From: Ceraceosorus guamensis
Lineage: Eukaryota; Basidiomycota; Exobasidiomycetes; Ceraceosorales; Ceraceosoraceae
Reading direction: 5' to 3'
Length of the DNA: 37,625 nucleotides
NCBI RefSeq assembly: GCF_003144195.1
Contig: NW_020290126.1
Coordinates: 1 to 37,625, forward strand
This document shows positions 1-10,452 of this stretch, piece by piece. Each line of letters begins with the position of its first letter. Position 1 is the first letter of the stretch. The position numbers were made by a program, and so were the translations under genes. The notes beneath the pieces were generated by a model. It had not been told where the DNA came from. It saw only the letters and a program-made list of their open reading frames with translations, and made no database searches.

Positions 1-92
1 AACCCTAACCCTAACCCTAACCCTAACCCTAACCCTAACCCTAACCCTAACCCTAACCCTAACCCTAACCCTAACCCTAACCCTAACCCTAA
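1..92. repeat. Telomere repeat array, (CCCTAA)n
   Basis: About 15 perfect copies of AACCCT/CCCTAA run from the first base to position 92 without interruption, then unique sequence begins. The C-rich strand reads 5' to 3' inward, as expected for the left end of a linear chromosome carrying TTAGGG telomeres, the usual type in filamentous fungi and many basidiomycetes. The next 164 bases hold no recognisable gene before the stop codon of the first gene. Confidence 0.97.
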
Positions 93-256
93 GGCCAGCG
101 GATTTAGGAGAAAGGCGAGCAAGCCTCTCGGTGCTCGGTCTGGCGAATTTTGAACTATGCAAAGAATCATCATTGGGTCGTACGTATGGCACAAAGAACA
201 TCAAAGTGTACTACTAGTGCAGGAAAAGGGAGCTCTTGCAGTAATAAAGCGCCATT

Positions 257-2019
257 CTAGTCTTGATGTACGACGACCTCTCTGGTGTACTGCACCCCGA
301 GCGAAGACGATGCCGAGCGCTGATGGATGGCAAGCGACGACTCGAATTGAGCGGTCGAGGTAGGAGAGTTGCTTACTTCTTCCTGAAAGTCGTCATGTGC
401 ACTATGCGCAAGGACTTCAAAAGGTTGCGGGCTATGCAAAGCAGACCGTTCGAAAGGCGCTGCGAGATTCTTGGATTGGAAATGACTGTTGCTGGATGTG
501 GAAGGCGACTCGGCGCCTTGATCATACTGACTCATAGCCCGAATCGCTCCAATGTCGGTCTTGCCGAGTTCGTGGTGCTCGATCCCTTCGCGCCCGGCTT
601 CGGCCGATGCCGGGGGCTGTCTACGCGGAGGCGCCTTCTCTCTCTGCCACCCAGCCGCAGAGATAATGCAGGTGCTAGAGAAATTCTTGGAAATGCTGTG
701 GCTTCGTTGCCTGGACGGGAAGCCGTCGTTGGTGGAGCGCGGCATCTGCCTAAGATGTGTAGAGAATTCTGACGACTGTCGAACAGGGCTCGAGAAGTCA
801 TATCGAGGCTGTTGTTGGTGAAGAGGATCCTCGACGTCTCGCGGTCTCCGCTCGTCAAGCTTGCGTTGGAGTCCAGAGGGCTTCAAAAAGTCGTCGTCGG
901 CACTTGTTCCACCAGAATGGATGGGCGTGTGGCTCGGCGCTTTGATGACGGTGTGACTGCCTTGGCCAGATTGGTCAAGCAGGCTCATGTACAGTCGCGA
1001 ACAGCCTATCACTATTCGCCAGAGAGAAGCCCGTGCTTTAGCATTGCTTGGCCGAAGCGAAGAACGCAAGTCACCACTCACACGTAACCGTTGCTGCCGG
1101 CCCAGCCATGATAGGTCTGATGAACAAGGGCAGGCTGTCGCTGAGGGTGAAAATGATGTTCACGATGTTGGCCGCCATGACAGCGAGAAAGTATTGAATA
1201 CCCTCTTTTAACAGCGTATGTTGAAACTTCGTCTTGAAGCCAGTCTGGCGCCAAAGGAGAAGCATTTTGCCGCTCGCAAAGACAAAGCACAGAACGTCAA
1301 CTATGGACCAGGCAATAAAAACGCCTGCAGCAGGAACGTTGTGTCAGGGTGAGCAAAGTTGCCGCTAAAAACTCGGATCGCAGCACCGAGAGACGCACCG
1401 GCGGGCCAGTAATTGGCAGGATCATTGGCACATCCTCCGACCGGACCGAGACCCGGCACAGACGCGAATGGCACGCCCTGGTAGAATTGGGCGGCATACA
1501 TGGAGATGACGAGCGAAGAGAGCCAGCTTGCAGCCATGATCAGTCCAATCCACCTGTTCTTGTTGCAGATGGCCCATGTACGCAGCATGAGCAGCGGGGT
1601 GATGATTGCATATCCCAGACCGTCCAAGATGGGAAGCACGGCCTGATACTTTGAGCAGAAATGTGCCGTTACCCCATCCTCGATATTCAAGATGACGGAG
1701 GCCAGCAAGGCCGAGAGACCAAAGTACCGCCCCAGTGTGAACAGGCAGAGCGACCATCTCTTGCGGGGCCGAAGCCACTGTCGCAGCTCCCAACCAGAAG
1801 TCTGAGAGGATGGAAGGATGCGGTGTCAAGGAACAGGACTACAGCTGGTGCTTCTTTGCTCTTACCCGCACTCGCAATGACAATTTCCCAGACCAAGAAA
1901 CCCAAGACTAGGACTTGAATGGTCGAGTGCACTTGACGCTGATACCAAAGATTTGGGACGATGAAGTGCATACCAGGAGCGGCATCGCTCGAGTTGTCGA
2001 GGCTCGAAGTCTCGCTCAT
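257..2019 (-). CDS. Seven-helix integral membrane protein of unknown function, subtelomeric
   Basis: Probable exons are 2019-1866, about 1801-1399, 1324-1082 and 1005-257. Introns 2 (GTGCGT...CAG, 1398-1325) and 3 (GTGAGT...TAG, 1081-1006) join in phase. The product shows seven hydrophobic segments: HSTIQVLVLGFLVWEIVIAS; WSLCLFTLGRYFGLSALLAS; a segment ending near TPLLMLRTWAICNKNRW; WIGLIMAASWLSSLVISMYA; GVFIAWSIVDVLCFVFASGK; IQYFLAVMAANIVNIIFTLS; and RPIMAGPAATVTC. A polar tail of about 245 residues rich in Ser, Gln and Arg follows. This layout resembles the large families of seven-helix proteins of unknown role in basidiomycetes; I do not recognise a specific function. The exon 1-2 join is off by one base with the canonical donor at 1865 and acceptor at 1802-1803. 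A GC donor at 1875 would restore phase; otherwise there is an indel or the gene is decaying. Its neighbour on one side is the telomere, on the other a gene-free stretch. Confidence 0.65.
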
Positions 2020-4831
2020 GGTGCGTGCAAGGTCGTGGCAGGATCAGATCGAGCAGGTGGACTTGCAGAGAGGGTGCTGGAATGCCGAGCAAAGGGGCGG
2101 GCTGAGTGGGCAAGAGAGAGGCGCTTCTCTGTGGTCAGTGGGTCAGAGCTGGCTTAAGAGTTGTCGAACGGGCGGGAAGAAAGAGCAGGCGGCCGGATGG
2201 TCGTGACGGAAGCCAAGAGCGAGGTGAAAGGTGAGTTGTTTTGAGGGGGGGGCAGCATGCGTGATCGAATGACCAGGTATGACTTTTGAGATTTACATTG
2301 AACTCAGTCGAGATGGCCCAACGTCGCTGATTCGGACAAGTCCAGTCGTGAGTGATGTTGAAGAGATCGCCGCGAGCCGCGAGTGTAGAGCATGCACCAC
2401 CGCAGCTGACATACATTCACATCCCGCATTTGCGCATCCCCCACGCATAGACGACTTCCACGACGACGCCATCTTCTCCCATGCGCCACGCATGGCTACT
2501 TGCTCCATGCGTTGCCGAGATGACGCCTATTCACGACTGCGTTTCCGTCTCCAGCTCTGTCTGTCATGATCCGGACGCCGGTAGCACGCGTTGCAAATCT
2601 GAGCATCACGCGGTTCGCAAACGTCGCGCAGGTGTGTTCTCTGGCACAACATCGAAAGAGTAGATTCACTATTGTTGCGGCCCTGCTGGCTATTCGGTGC
2701 ACCGCCATGCATGCGTTTTGCCCCGCCCTTGACGCCGCACTCGTGAGGCGCCGCGGCGTCTCTTGCTCTTCAGCTGCTGCTAGTGCGATCGAGCTGTTTC
2801 TCTACTTTAATTGATGAGCGCGCACATGCTGCATCAATCGTGAATGCTGAGCGACAAGACGAGGAATGATGGGCGTGTGCGATGTTCCCATCATCATCTC
2901 AGTGCAATCTACAATCACATCATGCATGCGTGGCTTCTTCGGGCCAATTACCGACCAATTGAATTGTAGTCGCGCACCACGCTCAGTCCGCTTTGCTTTT
3001 GCTCTGCTCACGCTGTCGGGTGTCGAGTTGCTGCTGCTCTACTGCAGGGCCGGCCTGAGTCTGCGGCGCTAATAGAGTGCTCAGCATGGACGACCAGCAA
3101 GCGATGGAGCGCAGTCCTGCAATCTCAGAGATGTAAGCGAGCCCAAGGGCCTCTACTCTTGTCCTACGAAGGGTCAGCAATTTGTTGGATTGAAAGAACG
3201 ACCTCGTGGTTGCTCTGCATGGCATGACCACTACCTTGAAAATTTGACCTCGTGATTGCTCTGCATGGCACGACCGAACGACCGACCGGCCGGCCGCCTT
3301 CCTCTCCCTTTTGCCCGACTCACGACTGTTCAGTCAAGAGTGGGCTCGAGCGGAAGGCCTCCTCCGTCGTCGGGCCAAGCTTTTGACGGCGTGATCAATT
3401 CATGCGGATGCAAATGGCGCGCGATTCAAGCGTGGAGTCTCGCTTTGATGTACATCATCTGCTTTTCGAACAGCAGTCCGAGCGTCGAGAGGTGAGGCGC
3501 AGTGCATGGTGTGCCATGAGGCCATGCAGCAGGTGCTTGGATTGGATCTAAGCGCGGCCTGCGCGGGTCAGTCGCAGCATAGAGTCAAGATCGATGCTGT
3601 TGCGGTGCTGAGCTCGGCGTGCCCCATCGCGGCTGCGAAGGTATACGTGACTGAATTCTCCTTGACCCCCCTCGTGCGCCCCCTGACTGACGCCGCACGT
3701 ATGCATCGACTGCGACGCGCATGCGGGGGTCATTTGACACCAGACTTGCCTGCGTGTTCAGACTGCGCGGGATGACTTGACTGTTCACGATTCCAGCCTG
3801 AGCAAGATTTGTCATTCCGAATAGACTTTGGCCCGCCCGTGCGTGCAGCGCACACGCATGTATATGCAACCACGCGGTCGAGCGCGCGCGTTGAATCCGG
3901 CAAGTGTTCGGGGGGTGGTGCGCCTTGCCTACGCAGGTGCAGGAGCAGTTTTGAGTCACGAGTGTAGTTGCGAGTGACGTATGATTCACGACCTTGATTG
4001 GTCTTGAGCCGCCGTCATCATAAGGTAGCATCAGTCGCATCCGCGGCCGCGCCCGTGCCATTGCCACGCATGGCTGTGCCTATAGCGCGAGGTAGTCCAA
4101 GGATTGCTCTTGAACACCATGCCTTCTTCGGCGTGTAGCGCAAGGCAAGTCGGCGACTTGCCGCCATCTTGCGCAGATGACGAGTCTACGCCCGCACTAC
4201 ATCTTATACGAGTCGCGAGGCTTTTGCCGCTCCCTCGTCGCTGTACTCGTCCAGCAGCAAAGCGCGAACTAGATTCGTGATTGGAACAACACATTAGCGC
4301 GCCGATGCGGGACTGGCGCGGGCGCCATCATGCATCCTTGCATGGTGCTCGACCGGGGAAACCACTCTAGTGATAGACCGCGGCCACCTGCATGAGCTCA
4401 GCCAGAAGACGATTCAAGATCCAGACTCATCACGCGGTGATCGAGAAGCAGACTCCTCGCGCGCATGCAGGTGTAGATTGACTTGCGCGCGTGCGCGGTC
4501 TCATGCATGTTGGCATGCCCGCCTGATCCTATGGCTTTGTCGACTTGGTTCAGGCAACGTGCCATCTCACGATCGATCACATCAGGCGTACACTGTAATC
4601 AAAAGTCACGACTGAAGCCGGTCTTTATCTTCAGCAGTCGTGTCGCAGGTGCTCACTGCCAGGCAAGGAGATCTTTGGCAGATCTTTGCGAGAGCGTGAG
4701 CGCGTCGTGGGTCGTGAATCAAGCTTCGACTTCCTCTCACTCGGCGCTTCATCCAACCCACGAACACCCCTTCCTTCCCTTGTGGCTCGCTCTACGCTCG
4801 ACTCATTCCAACAAACAGCGCGCGGCTAGAC
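2020..4831. other. Gene-free subtelomeric spacer
   Basis: I find no ORF with convincing protein character here; the open frames are short, overlap on both strands and have biased composition. The DNA carries many copies of the words TCACGA/TCGTGA (for example near 3250, 3311, 3786, 3956, 3987, 4272 and 4605) and CATGCATG (near 2706 and 2922). The last few hundred bases should contain the promoter of the transporter gene that starts at 4832. No TATA box stands out there. Confidence 0.6.
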
Positions 4832-6888
4832 ATGTCTGCGCCAAACGCGAATCCGCCTCGTAGCCTGGATGCGCTGGGTTCGACAGATGGCCATCCAGAG
4901 AAGCGCGACCTTTCCGCTCCTTCGTCGGCCTCAGCCTCTTCCTCGCCGGCCAAAGAAGGTCAAGATGGATCTAAGGACGTAGCTAGAGTGCCAATGACCA
5001 CGGCGCGCTTCGCCGCTTCCATGACAGCAATTCTTCTCGCCGAGAGCGTCAATGCGATAGACAGCAATGCCATCGGCGTCGCATCGCCGGTCATTGCCGA
5101 GGCCATCGGCGCCTCGTACGACAACATCGCATGGCTTCAGAGCACCTACCTCCTGGCCACTGTGGCACTCATGCTCACATGGGGACGCATGTATGCTACC
5201 TTTGACTCAAAGTGGGTCATCATCGTCGCCCTCCTCTTCTTTCTGATCGGCTCTGCGCTGTGTGGCGCTGCTACGAGCCTAGGCATGTTCCTTGCCGGTC
5301 GCACTTTGGCAGGCGTCGGCGGATCCGGAAGCTTTGTGGGCATTTGGAGCATCATCGCCATCATCTCTCCTCCAAGCAAACGACCTACCTGGATCAGCCT
5401 CAGCAATGCTACCTGGGCAGTGTGGATGAAAGCAGCTCCCCTGGTCGGCGCAGGTCTCGTCCAGAACGTGACTTGGCGCTGGGTGAGTGGGACGAGTGAT
5501 ATCGATAGTTCTGCGCACTCGCTTACCTCGGATCGATGCATTTCTTTCAGATCTTCTATCTTGCGCTACCAGTCGGCGGTTTCGCCTTGATCGTGCTGCT
5601 GCTCGCGCTGCCAGCTTTGCCACCCGTAGCGGTACCTGACGATGACTCGATGCCTGGCAAGTCCCGCGGCCTACTTGGCACGCTCGCTGCGTTGGACTTT
5701 CCTGGAACAGTGCTCTCGTGTGGCGGCGCGATTGCGCTGGTGTATCCCCTTCTCGTTGGTGGGCAGCCTAACAGTCCCTGGACAAGTGGGCGCGTGCTCG
5801 GGTGCGTGCAACGCAGAAGAAGCTTCTGTGGAGTGCCGATGGCTGACTAGCGCATCTACTCTGCCCAGGCCTCTCCTCGCCTCGCCCTTCATTTACGCGC
5901 TCTTTGCTGCATCCCAATTTCGCCCCACACTCAAAAAGAGCCATCGGACTGTGCCAGTGCACGTCTTTGCGCGCGACCGGACCGTCGGCTTGTTGGTAAT
6001 CATCACTCTGATGGGCGGCGTAGTCGGCATTACGCCCTCGTACTTTCTTCCCATCTTTTACGAAATCGTTGAAGGTCGAAGCGTCGTTCGATCAGCCGTC
6101 ATGATTCTGCCATTCATCGTTTTTGGCACCGTCTCTATCGGCATCAGCGGAGGGGTAGCAGAGGTGAGCGACGGTGCGCGACCGTGCGCTTCAGTGACAC
6201 ACCGAGCCCTCAAACTGACGAGCTGCCTTGCGTCTGTCTTTCTTCCCTTCCCTCTCAGAAAACTGGCATCTGGTCGCCTCTCCTGATCATCGGAGCGATA
6301 ATCTGCGCTATTGGTGGCGGTCTGCTCTCTACTACTTCGGCAACTACGGCCGATGGAGCCTTCTTCGCCTGGCAGATTATTCTCGGTCTCGGCTCTGGCT
6401 CCCTGGCCAACCTAGCACCCATCGTCATGCAGCATCTCGTTGATCCCGACGAGATTGCTCAAGCGAGCAGCTTGGTTGCGCTCGCGATGAATTTTGGTGC
6501 GCTCATCGGCATTGCTGTGGGTGGCGCGCTGCTCAACGACCAGATTGGCAAATTCGTCACCGATGAGGTACCAAGACTTGCCAACATGCTCGGATCGTCA
6601 GGTCAAGGTTCCAGCCTTGCAGATTGCTTGAGATCTGCGAGTGGACCCGAAGCGCTGCTCAGGTGCACTCGACAGCAAGGTCTTCCTGGCAACATCATTC
6701 AAAACTTTTCGCAGACGCTTCAAGGCTACCTCCAGCAAGGCTTCTACCGCATCTGGATCTCCTTTGTCGCAGCGGCAGGCATCGCCTTTTTTGCCTCTCT
6801 CATGGTGCGCCACTTTCGCCTTCCTGTAGCCGAGAAGGGCGTCAAAGCTAGCTCGGAATCGAAGCCTGAGGTGACGCTCAGCGCCTGA
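4832..6888 (+). CDS. MFS drug/metabolite exporter, DHA2 (14-helix) type
   Basis: Four exons (4832-5482, 5551-5801, 5869-6163, 6259-6888) joined by GT-AG introns of 67-95 bp give a 608-residue protein in continuous frame. After a Ser/Ala-rich cytosolic N-terminus of about 60 residues come many hydrophobic helices. Features typical of fungal DHA2 exporters are NIAWLQSTYLLA at the start of helix 2, RTLAGVGGSGSF (the motif B region), WRWIFYLALPVGG across the first intron, and the late helices near FYRIWISFVAAAGIAFF. Motif A is degenerate (WGRMYATFDSKW). The family uses the proton gradient to export small hydrophobic compounds across the plasma membrane. Placed beside a prenyltransferase, P450 and flavin oxidase, it probably exports or gives resistance to the cluster product. 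Substrate is unknown. It converges on the prenyltransferase gene with 305 bp between stops. Confidence 0.92.
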
Positions 6889-7193
6889 GTCTGCAATTCC
6901 AAACCCCCGCGCTGTGCCTGTCACACCAACGTCAGACTTTTCACTTCAAGTCGACCCGCAATGTATATGCGTCATCGACGCAGCCTCGGATTTCGTTGTT
7001 GATGGACGCTACGGATAGATGGTATTTCTAATCATGAAGTAGATGTGTGGATGAGTGAGGTATCTACATGTAGGTACCTGCCAGGGGTCACATCAAGATG
7101 CATGGATCACACGGGCTATGTGATTCGATAGTTGTTTCGTAGGTGTAACAAGCGATGGAGAGCGACAGTGAGCATGAGAAGAGTGTGAGCTGA

Positions 7194-8628
7194 TCAGATC
7201 ATCCAGGGACGCTCAGGAGCGTAGAGCTCGGTGGCCAGATAGACGGTGAGCTCGGGGATGCCCTTCTTATATGCGCAGCCAATGATGGATTGCACGCCGC
7301 TGCGCTTCGCTAGAGCGCGGTGCGTAACGAATGCCTGCACTAGGCGCCTGTACCATCCCGCTTCTCGAAGACCGCGCGAAAAGAGGAATCCATCCAGCTT
7401 TTGCACAACGTCGTCATCATCGGCTGCATAATGGCGAATGGGCAGGTAGAATTTGGCCGTAGGCGCAGTGGTGCCCTTGCGCAGCTCGTAGTAGACGAGC
7501 GCACCGCGAGATCTCGCTTCTTGGGCGGACAGGTCAGAGTCCGCACATTCGATCACCTGCTCTCGCTTCTCGTCAAAGAGTGTGAACAGCTCTCGAGCCC
7601 AGGTTTTTTGGCTCTCAAAGACTTTTCGATCCGTGTGTCCCTTGCAATCCAGATGCTTTTCGAGCTCTTGCAGGTCGATTCGGCTAAAGCGGATGTACAG
7701 CTTCATCCGAGCCTGATCGGACGATACGCAGTCCACGCCGCAGAATTCCAGCGCGGCGGGCTTGCCTGCACGCTGCAAGTCGAAGAGATACGATCTGATG
7801 GGCAGCCAGCTCTGGCGCAGTTGTATGCCTGCTAGCGCCTCTTCCACAATGTCCTCTTTGCACCGACCATCTGCAATCGCCTTGGCGTCCAGACCGAAAT
7901 ATGCCTTCATCATGATTTCGGAGCTGTGCAACTCCACACCGAACGCCAGCTGTGTGAAGCCAGAGGCCTCTTTGGGAATCTTGTCGCTTGGCATCACCGT
8001 CAAAGCGGGCAGCAGAGCTTGAAACCATGTCAAATCCGTTCGTGGACCCAGCGCGCCGTGTCTTTGAATCCATTGTAAAGGTGCCAAAATGTTGATGGGG
8101 TCCGTCTGCCGGTCCCTCGACGTCTGGCTGACGACTTGAATAGGCGCAGGCTCAAAGACTAGACGTAGGCGAGTGTACGAATGACTGATCGCCAAGCTGT
8201 ACTCGAGCAAAGAGTGATCATCCGCCACAAAGGATGTCCAACGAGACGGCTGACCTTGAAGTTCTCCGGGCGCTCCGAGGAGCCCATCATCGACGAAATG
8301 CTTTTCGAAAAAGCTTTGGAGTTGATCGAGCGCTGCTTCAGGCTCGGTGGAGAAATGCTTGAGCGTATAGAATTGGGTTTCGAGTGCTGCGCGCCAAGCA
8401 GAGGAGTGCGGACTGCAGCAGAGTAACGCAGATGCCACGTGAGTAGGTAGAATAGCAGGAGAAAAAAAAGTCCTAAATTGATTGGCACGCTCACCTGGAC
8501 CCTACGACTAGCTTGGACATTCCCGGAAAATGGCCCATGGACTGGTACGTAGGCTTCTCATCGTGTGTCAGAGGCCACACTGACCTGCTGCCGATTGCGC
8601 AGACATTCGTGTTTGTAAATGTCGTCAT
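7194..8628 (-). CDS. DMATS-type aromatic prenyltransferase
   Basis: Exon 1 is 8628-8495 and exon 2 is 8412-7194, split by an 82 bp intron (GTGAGC...CTGCAG); the product is 450 residues, a normal family length. An in-frame ATG at 8538 would give 420 residues, so the start is uncertain. Family motifs appear in order: DDHSLLEYSLAI (with the Glu that contacts the aromatic NH in indole enzymes), RLRLVFEP, MKAYFGL, ARMKLYIRF, FYLPIRHYAADD and a C-terminal IIGCAYKKGIPELTVYLAT. The Lys-x-Tyr pairs that bind diphosphate and shield the allyl cation are therefore present, and no prenyl-synthase Asp-rich motif is expected. These soluble enzymes attach dimethylallyl groups to tryptophan, other indoles or tyrosine. 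Which acceptor is used cannot be read from sequence. The gene diverges from the P450 and anchors a putative metabolite cluster. Confidence 0.9.
8413..8494 (-). other. Intron of the prenyltransferase gene
   Basis: Donor CCAG|GTGAGC and acceptor CTGCTGCAG|TCC bracket 82 bases that contain a T-rich stretch. Removing them joins a codon split after its second base and gives continuous protein, while reading through gives an alternative frame without family resemblance. Confidence 0.75.
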
Positions 8629-8825
8629 CAAGCCGAGTCTGATGGTAGAAAAGTCGGGTCAAGAGTGGAGTGTGAGCTTGTAGGCAATCGCTCGAATAGC
8701 GGCATGATCAGCTTTCGCTACTCAAGACTCCATATATATACGAAAAAGAGAAGGGGCGACAGTCTGAGTGCTAATGCTTTCAATGTACGCATTACCGTTC
8801 CTGACCGCAACGTAGCTCATCTGTG

Positions 8826-8828
<3 letters not shown>

Positions 8829-8868
<40 letters not shown>
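8829..8868. repeat. Poly-C tract, 40 bases
   Basis: Forty uninterrupted C on the plus strand, about 200 bp upstream of the prenyltransferase start. Length should be treated as approximate, because homopolymers of this size are prone to slippage and assembly error. Confidence 0.9.
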
Positions 8869-8869
<1 letters not shown>

Positions 8870-9922
8870 CGGAGTCGCGACACGGCTTCATGCCCGTGGC
8901 CGCATCTGCAAAGGCGATCGACATTGTTGATCGCGTCCCAGCACAGCCGCTGCAGCACCTGCTTCGAGCGCGCCCCATGGCAAGAGTCATTCCATGACCT
9001 ACTCTCGGCGCCGAGTCCTTGAAGACTGAAGACCATGTGGCTGGCAAGAACAATCGAATCACCGAGACACAGCTTCAGTATGCCGAGCCCTTAGCTGCGC
9101 CATGCCAATTCGGAGGCCTGGGCAGCACGGCCGATCAAGACGTACTGTGCTACTCGATTGCTTCTCGCAAGCGCCAAAGCTGGCGATGCTGCTGAGAGGG
9201 GCGGCATGCATCTGTACTCTCATCAATCGAGAGAGCAAATCAGGACTTGACTTGCTCCTCCTCGGGCACTCGAGACGCCGGCCGCGCCGTTGGTAGACAG
9301 ACCAGCTCGCTTCGCGTACGTGCTTGATCTCGCTGTGAGCGTGTGGACCGCGTGATGCTGAAACGTGTCCTCCCTCGCACTCGTTGCCTCGTCAAACGCT
9401 GCTGTCTGCAGCAACAATGAGCGCTCAGAGGTCATTCAGGGTGGGGATGAAGAGTCAGTCGTGCACAGTCGTGCGTAGGTAGCCGCGAGAGTGCGCGGAT
9501 GCACGACGAGCTCGCTTGTGTGATGCACGCTTAATTCAAAATTGCGTCTGAGGACCACGTGGGGCGTGCATGCATGCATTGCATATTCAAATCAAAATCG
9601 CATTCGTGATTTCTTGATTCTCCTGCAGCAATCACTTTGACTGATTGATGACTCACGACTGTTTCTTCGTTTCATGCTGGGGAGGTTTCGCCGCCGCGGT
9701 CTCTAGCGCTTACGCCGCGATCGAATGCTTGCATGCCTTTAGAGTGGCAGGTAATCCACGAATCAAACTCAGATGCAGCATGCAGATGGCCCGCAGTGCA
9801 GGAAAGCAAGATGGCGCGCGCGCGCGCGGGCGCGCAATTACGATCGAGCGACTTGTTGTTGTTCGGACGCTGGGGAGCGCATGGGCAGCAAGAATCAAGA
9901 GTTGCATGTCTGCGGCAATGAC

Positions 9923-9958
9923 AGGCAGGCAGGCAGGCAGGCAGGCGAGCGAGCGAGC
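9923..9958. repeat. Compound tetranucleotide microsatellite
   Basis: Six tandem AGGC units followed directly by three GAGC units, in the spacer between the prenyltransferase and P450 genes. Confidence 0.85.
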
Positions 9959-10452
9959 AGCTCGCAACTCTGCTCGACCTCGACAAGCTATCCTCTCATG
10001 TCCGCAGCTTGCTTGCTTGGATTCGGCGCGAAGCGCAGCTATAGCCGAAGCGCACAAGGCTTCTTTGCTCGTCTGCCGTGGTCAAGGATCATGCGGTTCT
10101 CGATCCCCAAGACCTGGGCTATTGCTCAGGGCGCTTCTCACGAAGAAGCGCGATGTGCCTCCCTTGCACGCGCAGATGAACGACTGTTGGTGCGCGCATT
10201 CCATATGTGTAGGCCACATTTGGAGGTTGGCCTCGTTCGCGATGGCTGCATGCCGCCTGCCATTTTCTGCCATCATCGCCCCACGTCGCGTCCTCGGAAG
10301 GCACGAGTGCTGGCTCGCACGAATTGGTCGTTCCTCTTGTCAAGGGACACGCGCGGACTCTTGCTCGTTCCACCCTTCAGCAGCAGCAGCAGCCACTCGC
10401 ACTCGATCGTGAGCTTCGCACCGCCCCGATTCGAAGCAAAGGACAAACGGCC

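Larger units (their letters stand above)
8629..10452. promoter_or_regulatory. Shared divergent upstream region of prenyltransferase and P450 genes
   Basis: This 1.8 kb spacer lies between two divergently read genes and probably carries both promoters. A TATATATA run at 8733-8740 sits about 105 bp upstream of the prenyltransferase start and reads as a TATA-like element on the minus strand. The spacer also holds a 40-base C tract (8829-8868), TCACGA and CATGCATG words (near 9570, 9606 and 9652), a CACGTG core near 9557, and (AGGC)6 followed by (GAGC)3 at 9923-9958. Long open frames on both strands between 9645 and 10543 have low-complexity Arg/Ala/Ser composition and look like by-products of high GC content. 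Confidence 0.5.

Noticed and set aside
263-772. Plus-strand open frame opposite the tail of the subtelomeric membrane protein
   Set aside because: It is a shadow of the minus-strand exon, with no recognisable protein character.
10324-10452. Upstream extension of the P450 frame
   Set aside because: It begins at a non-ATG codon and adds sequence that does not resemble a P450 N-terminus; the ATG at 10453 followed by a membrane anchor fits better.
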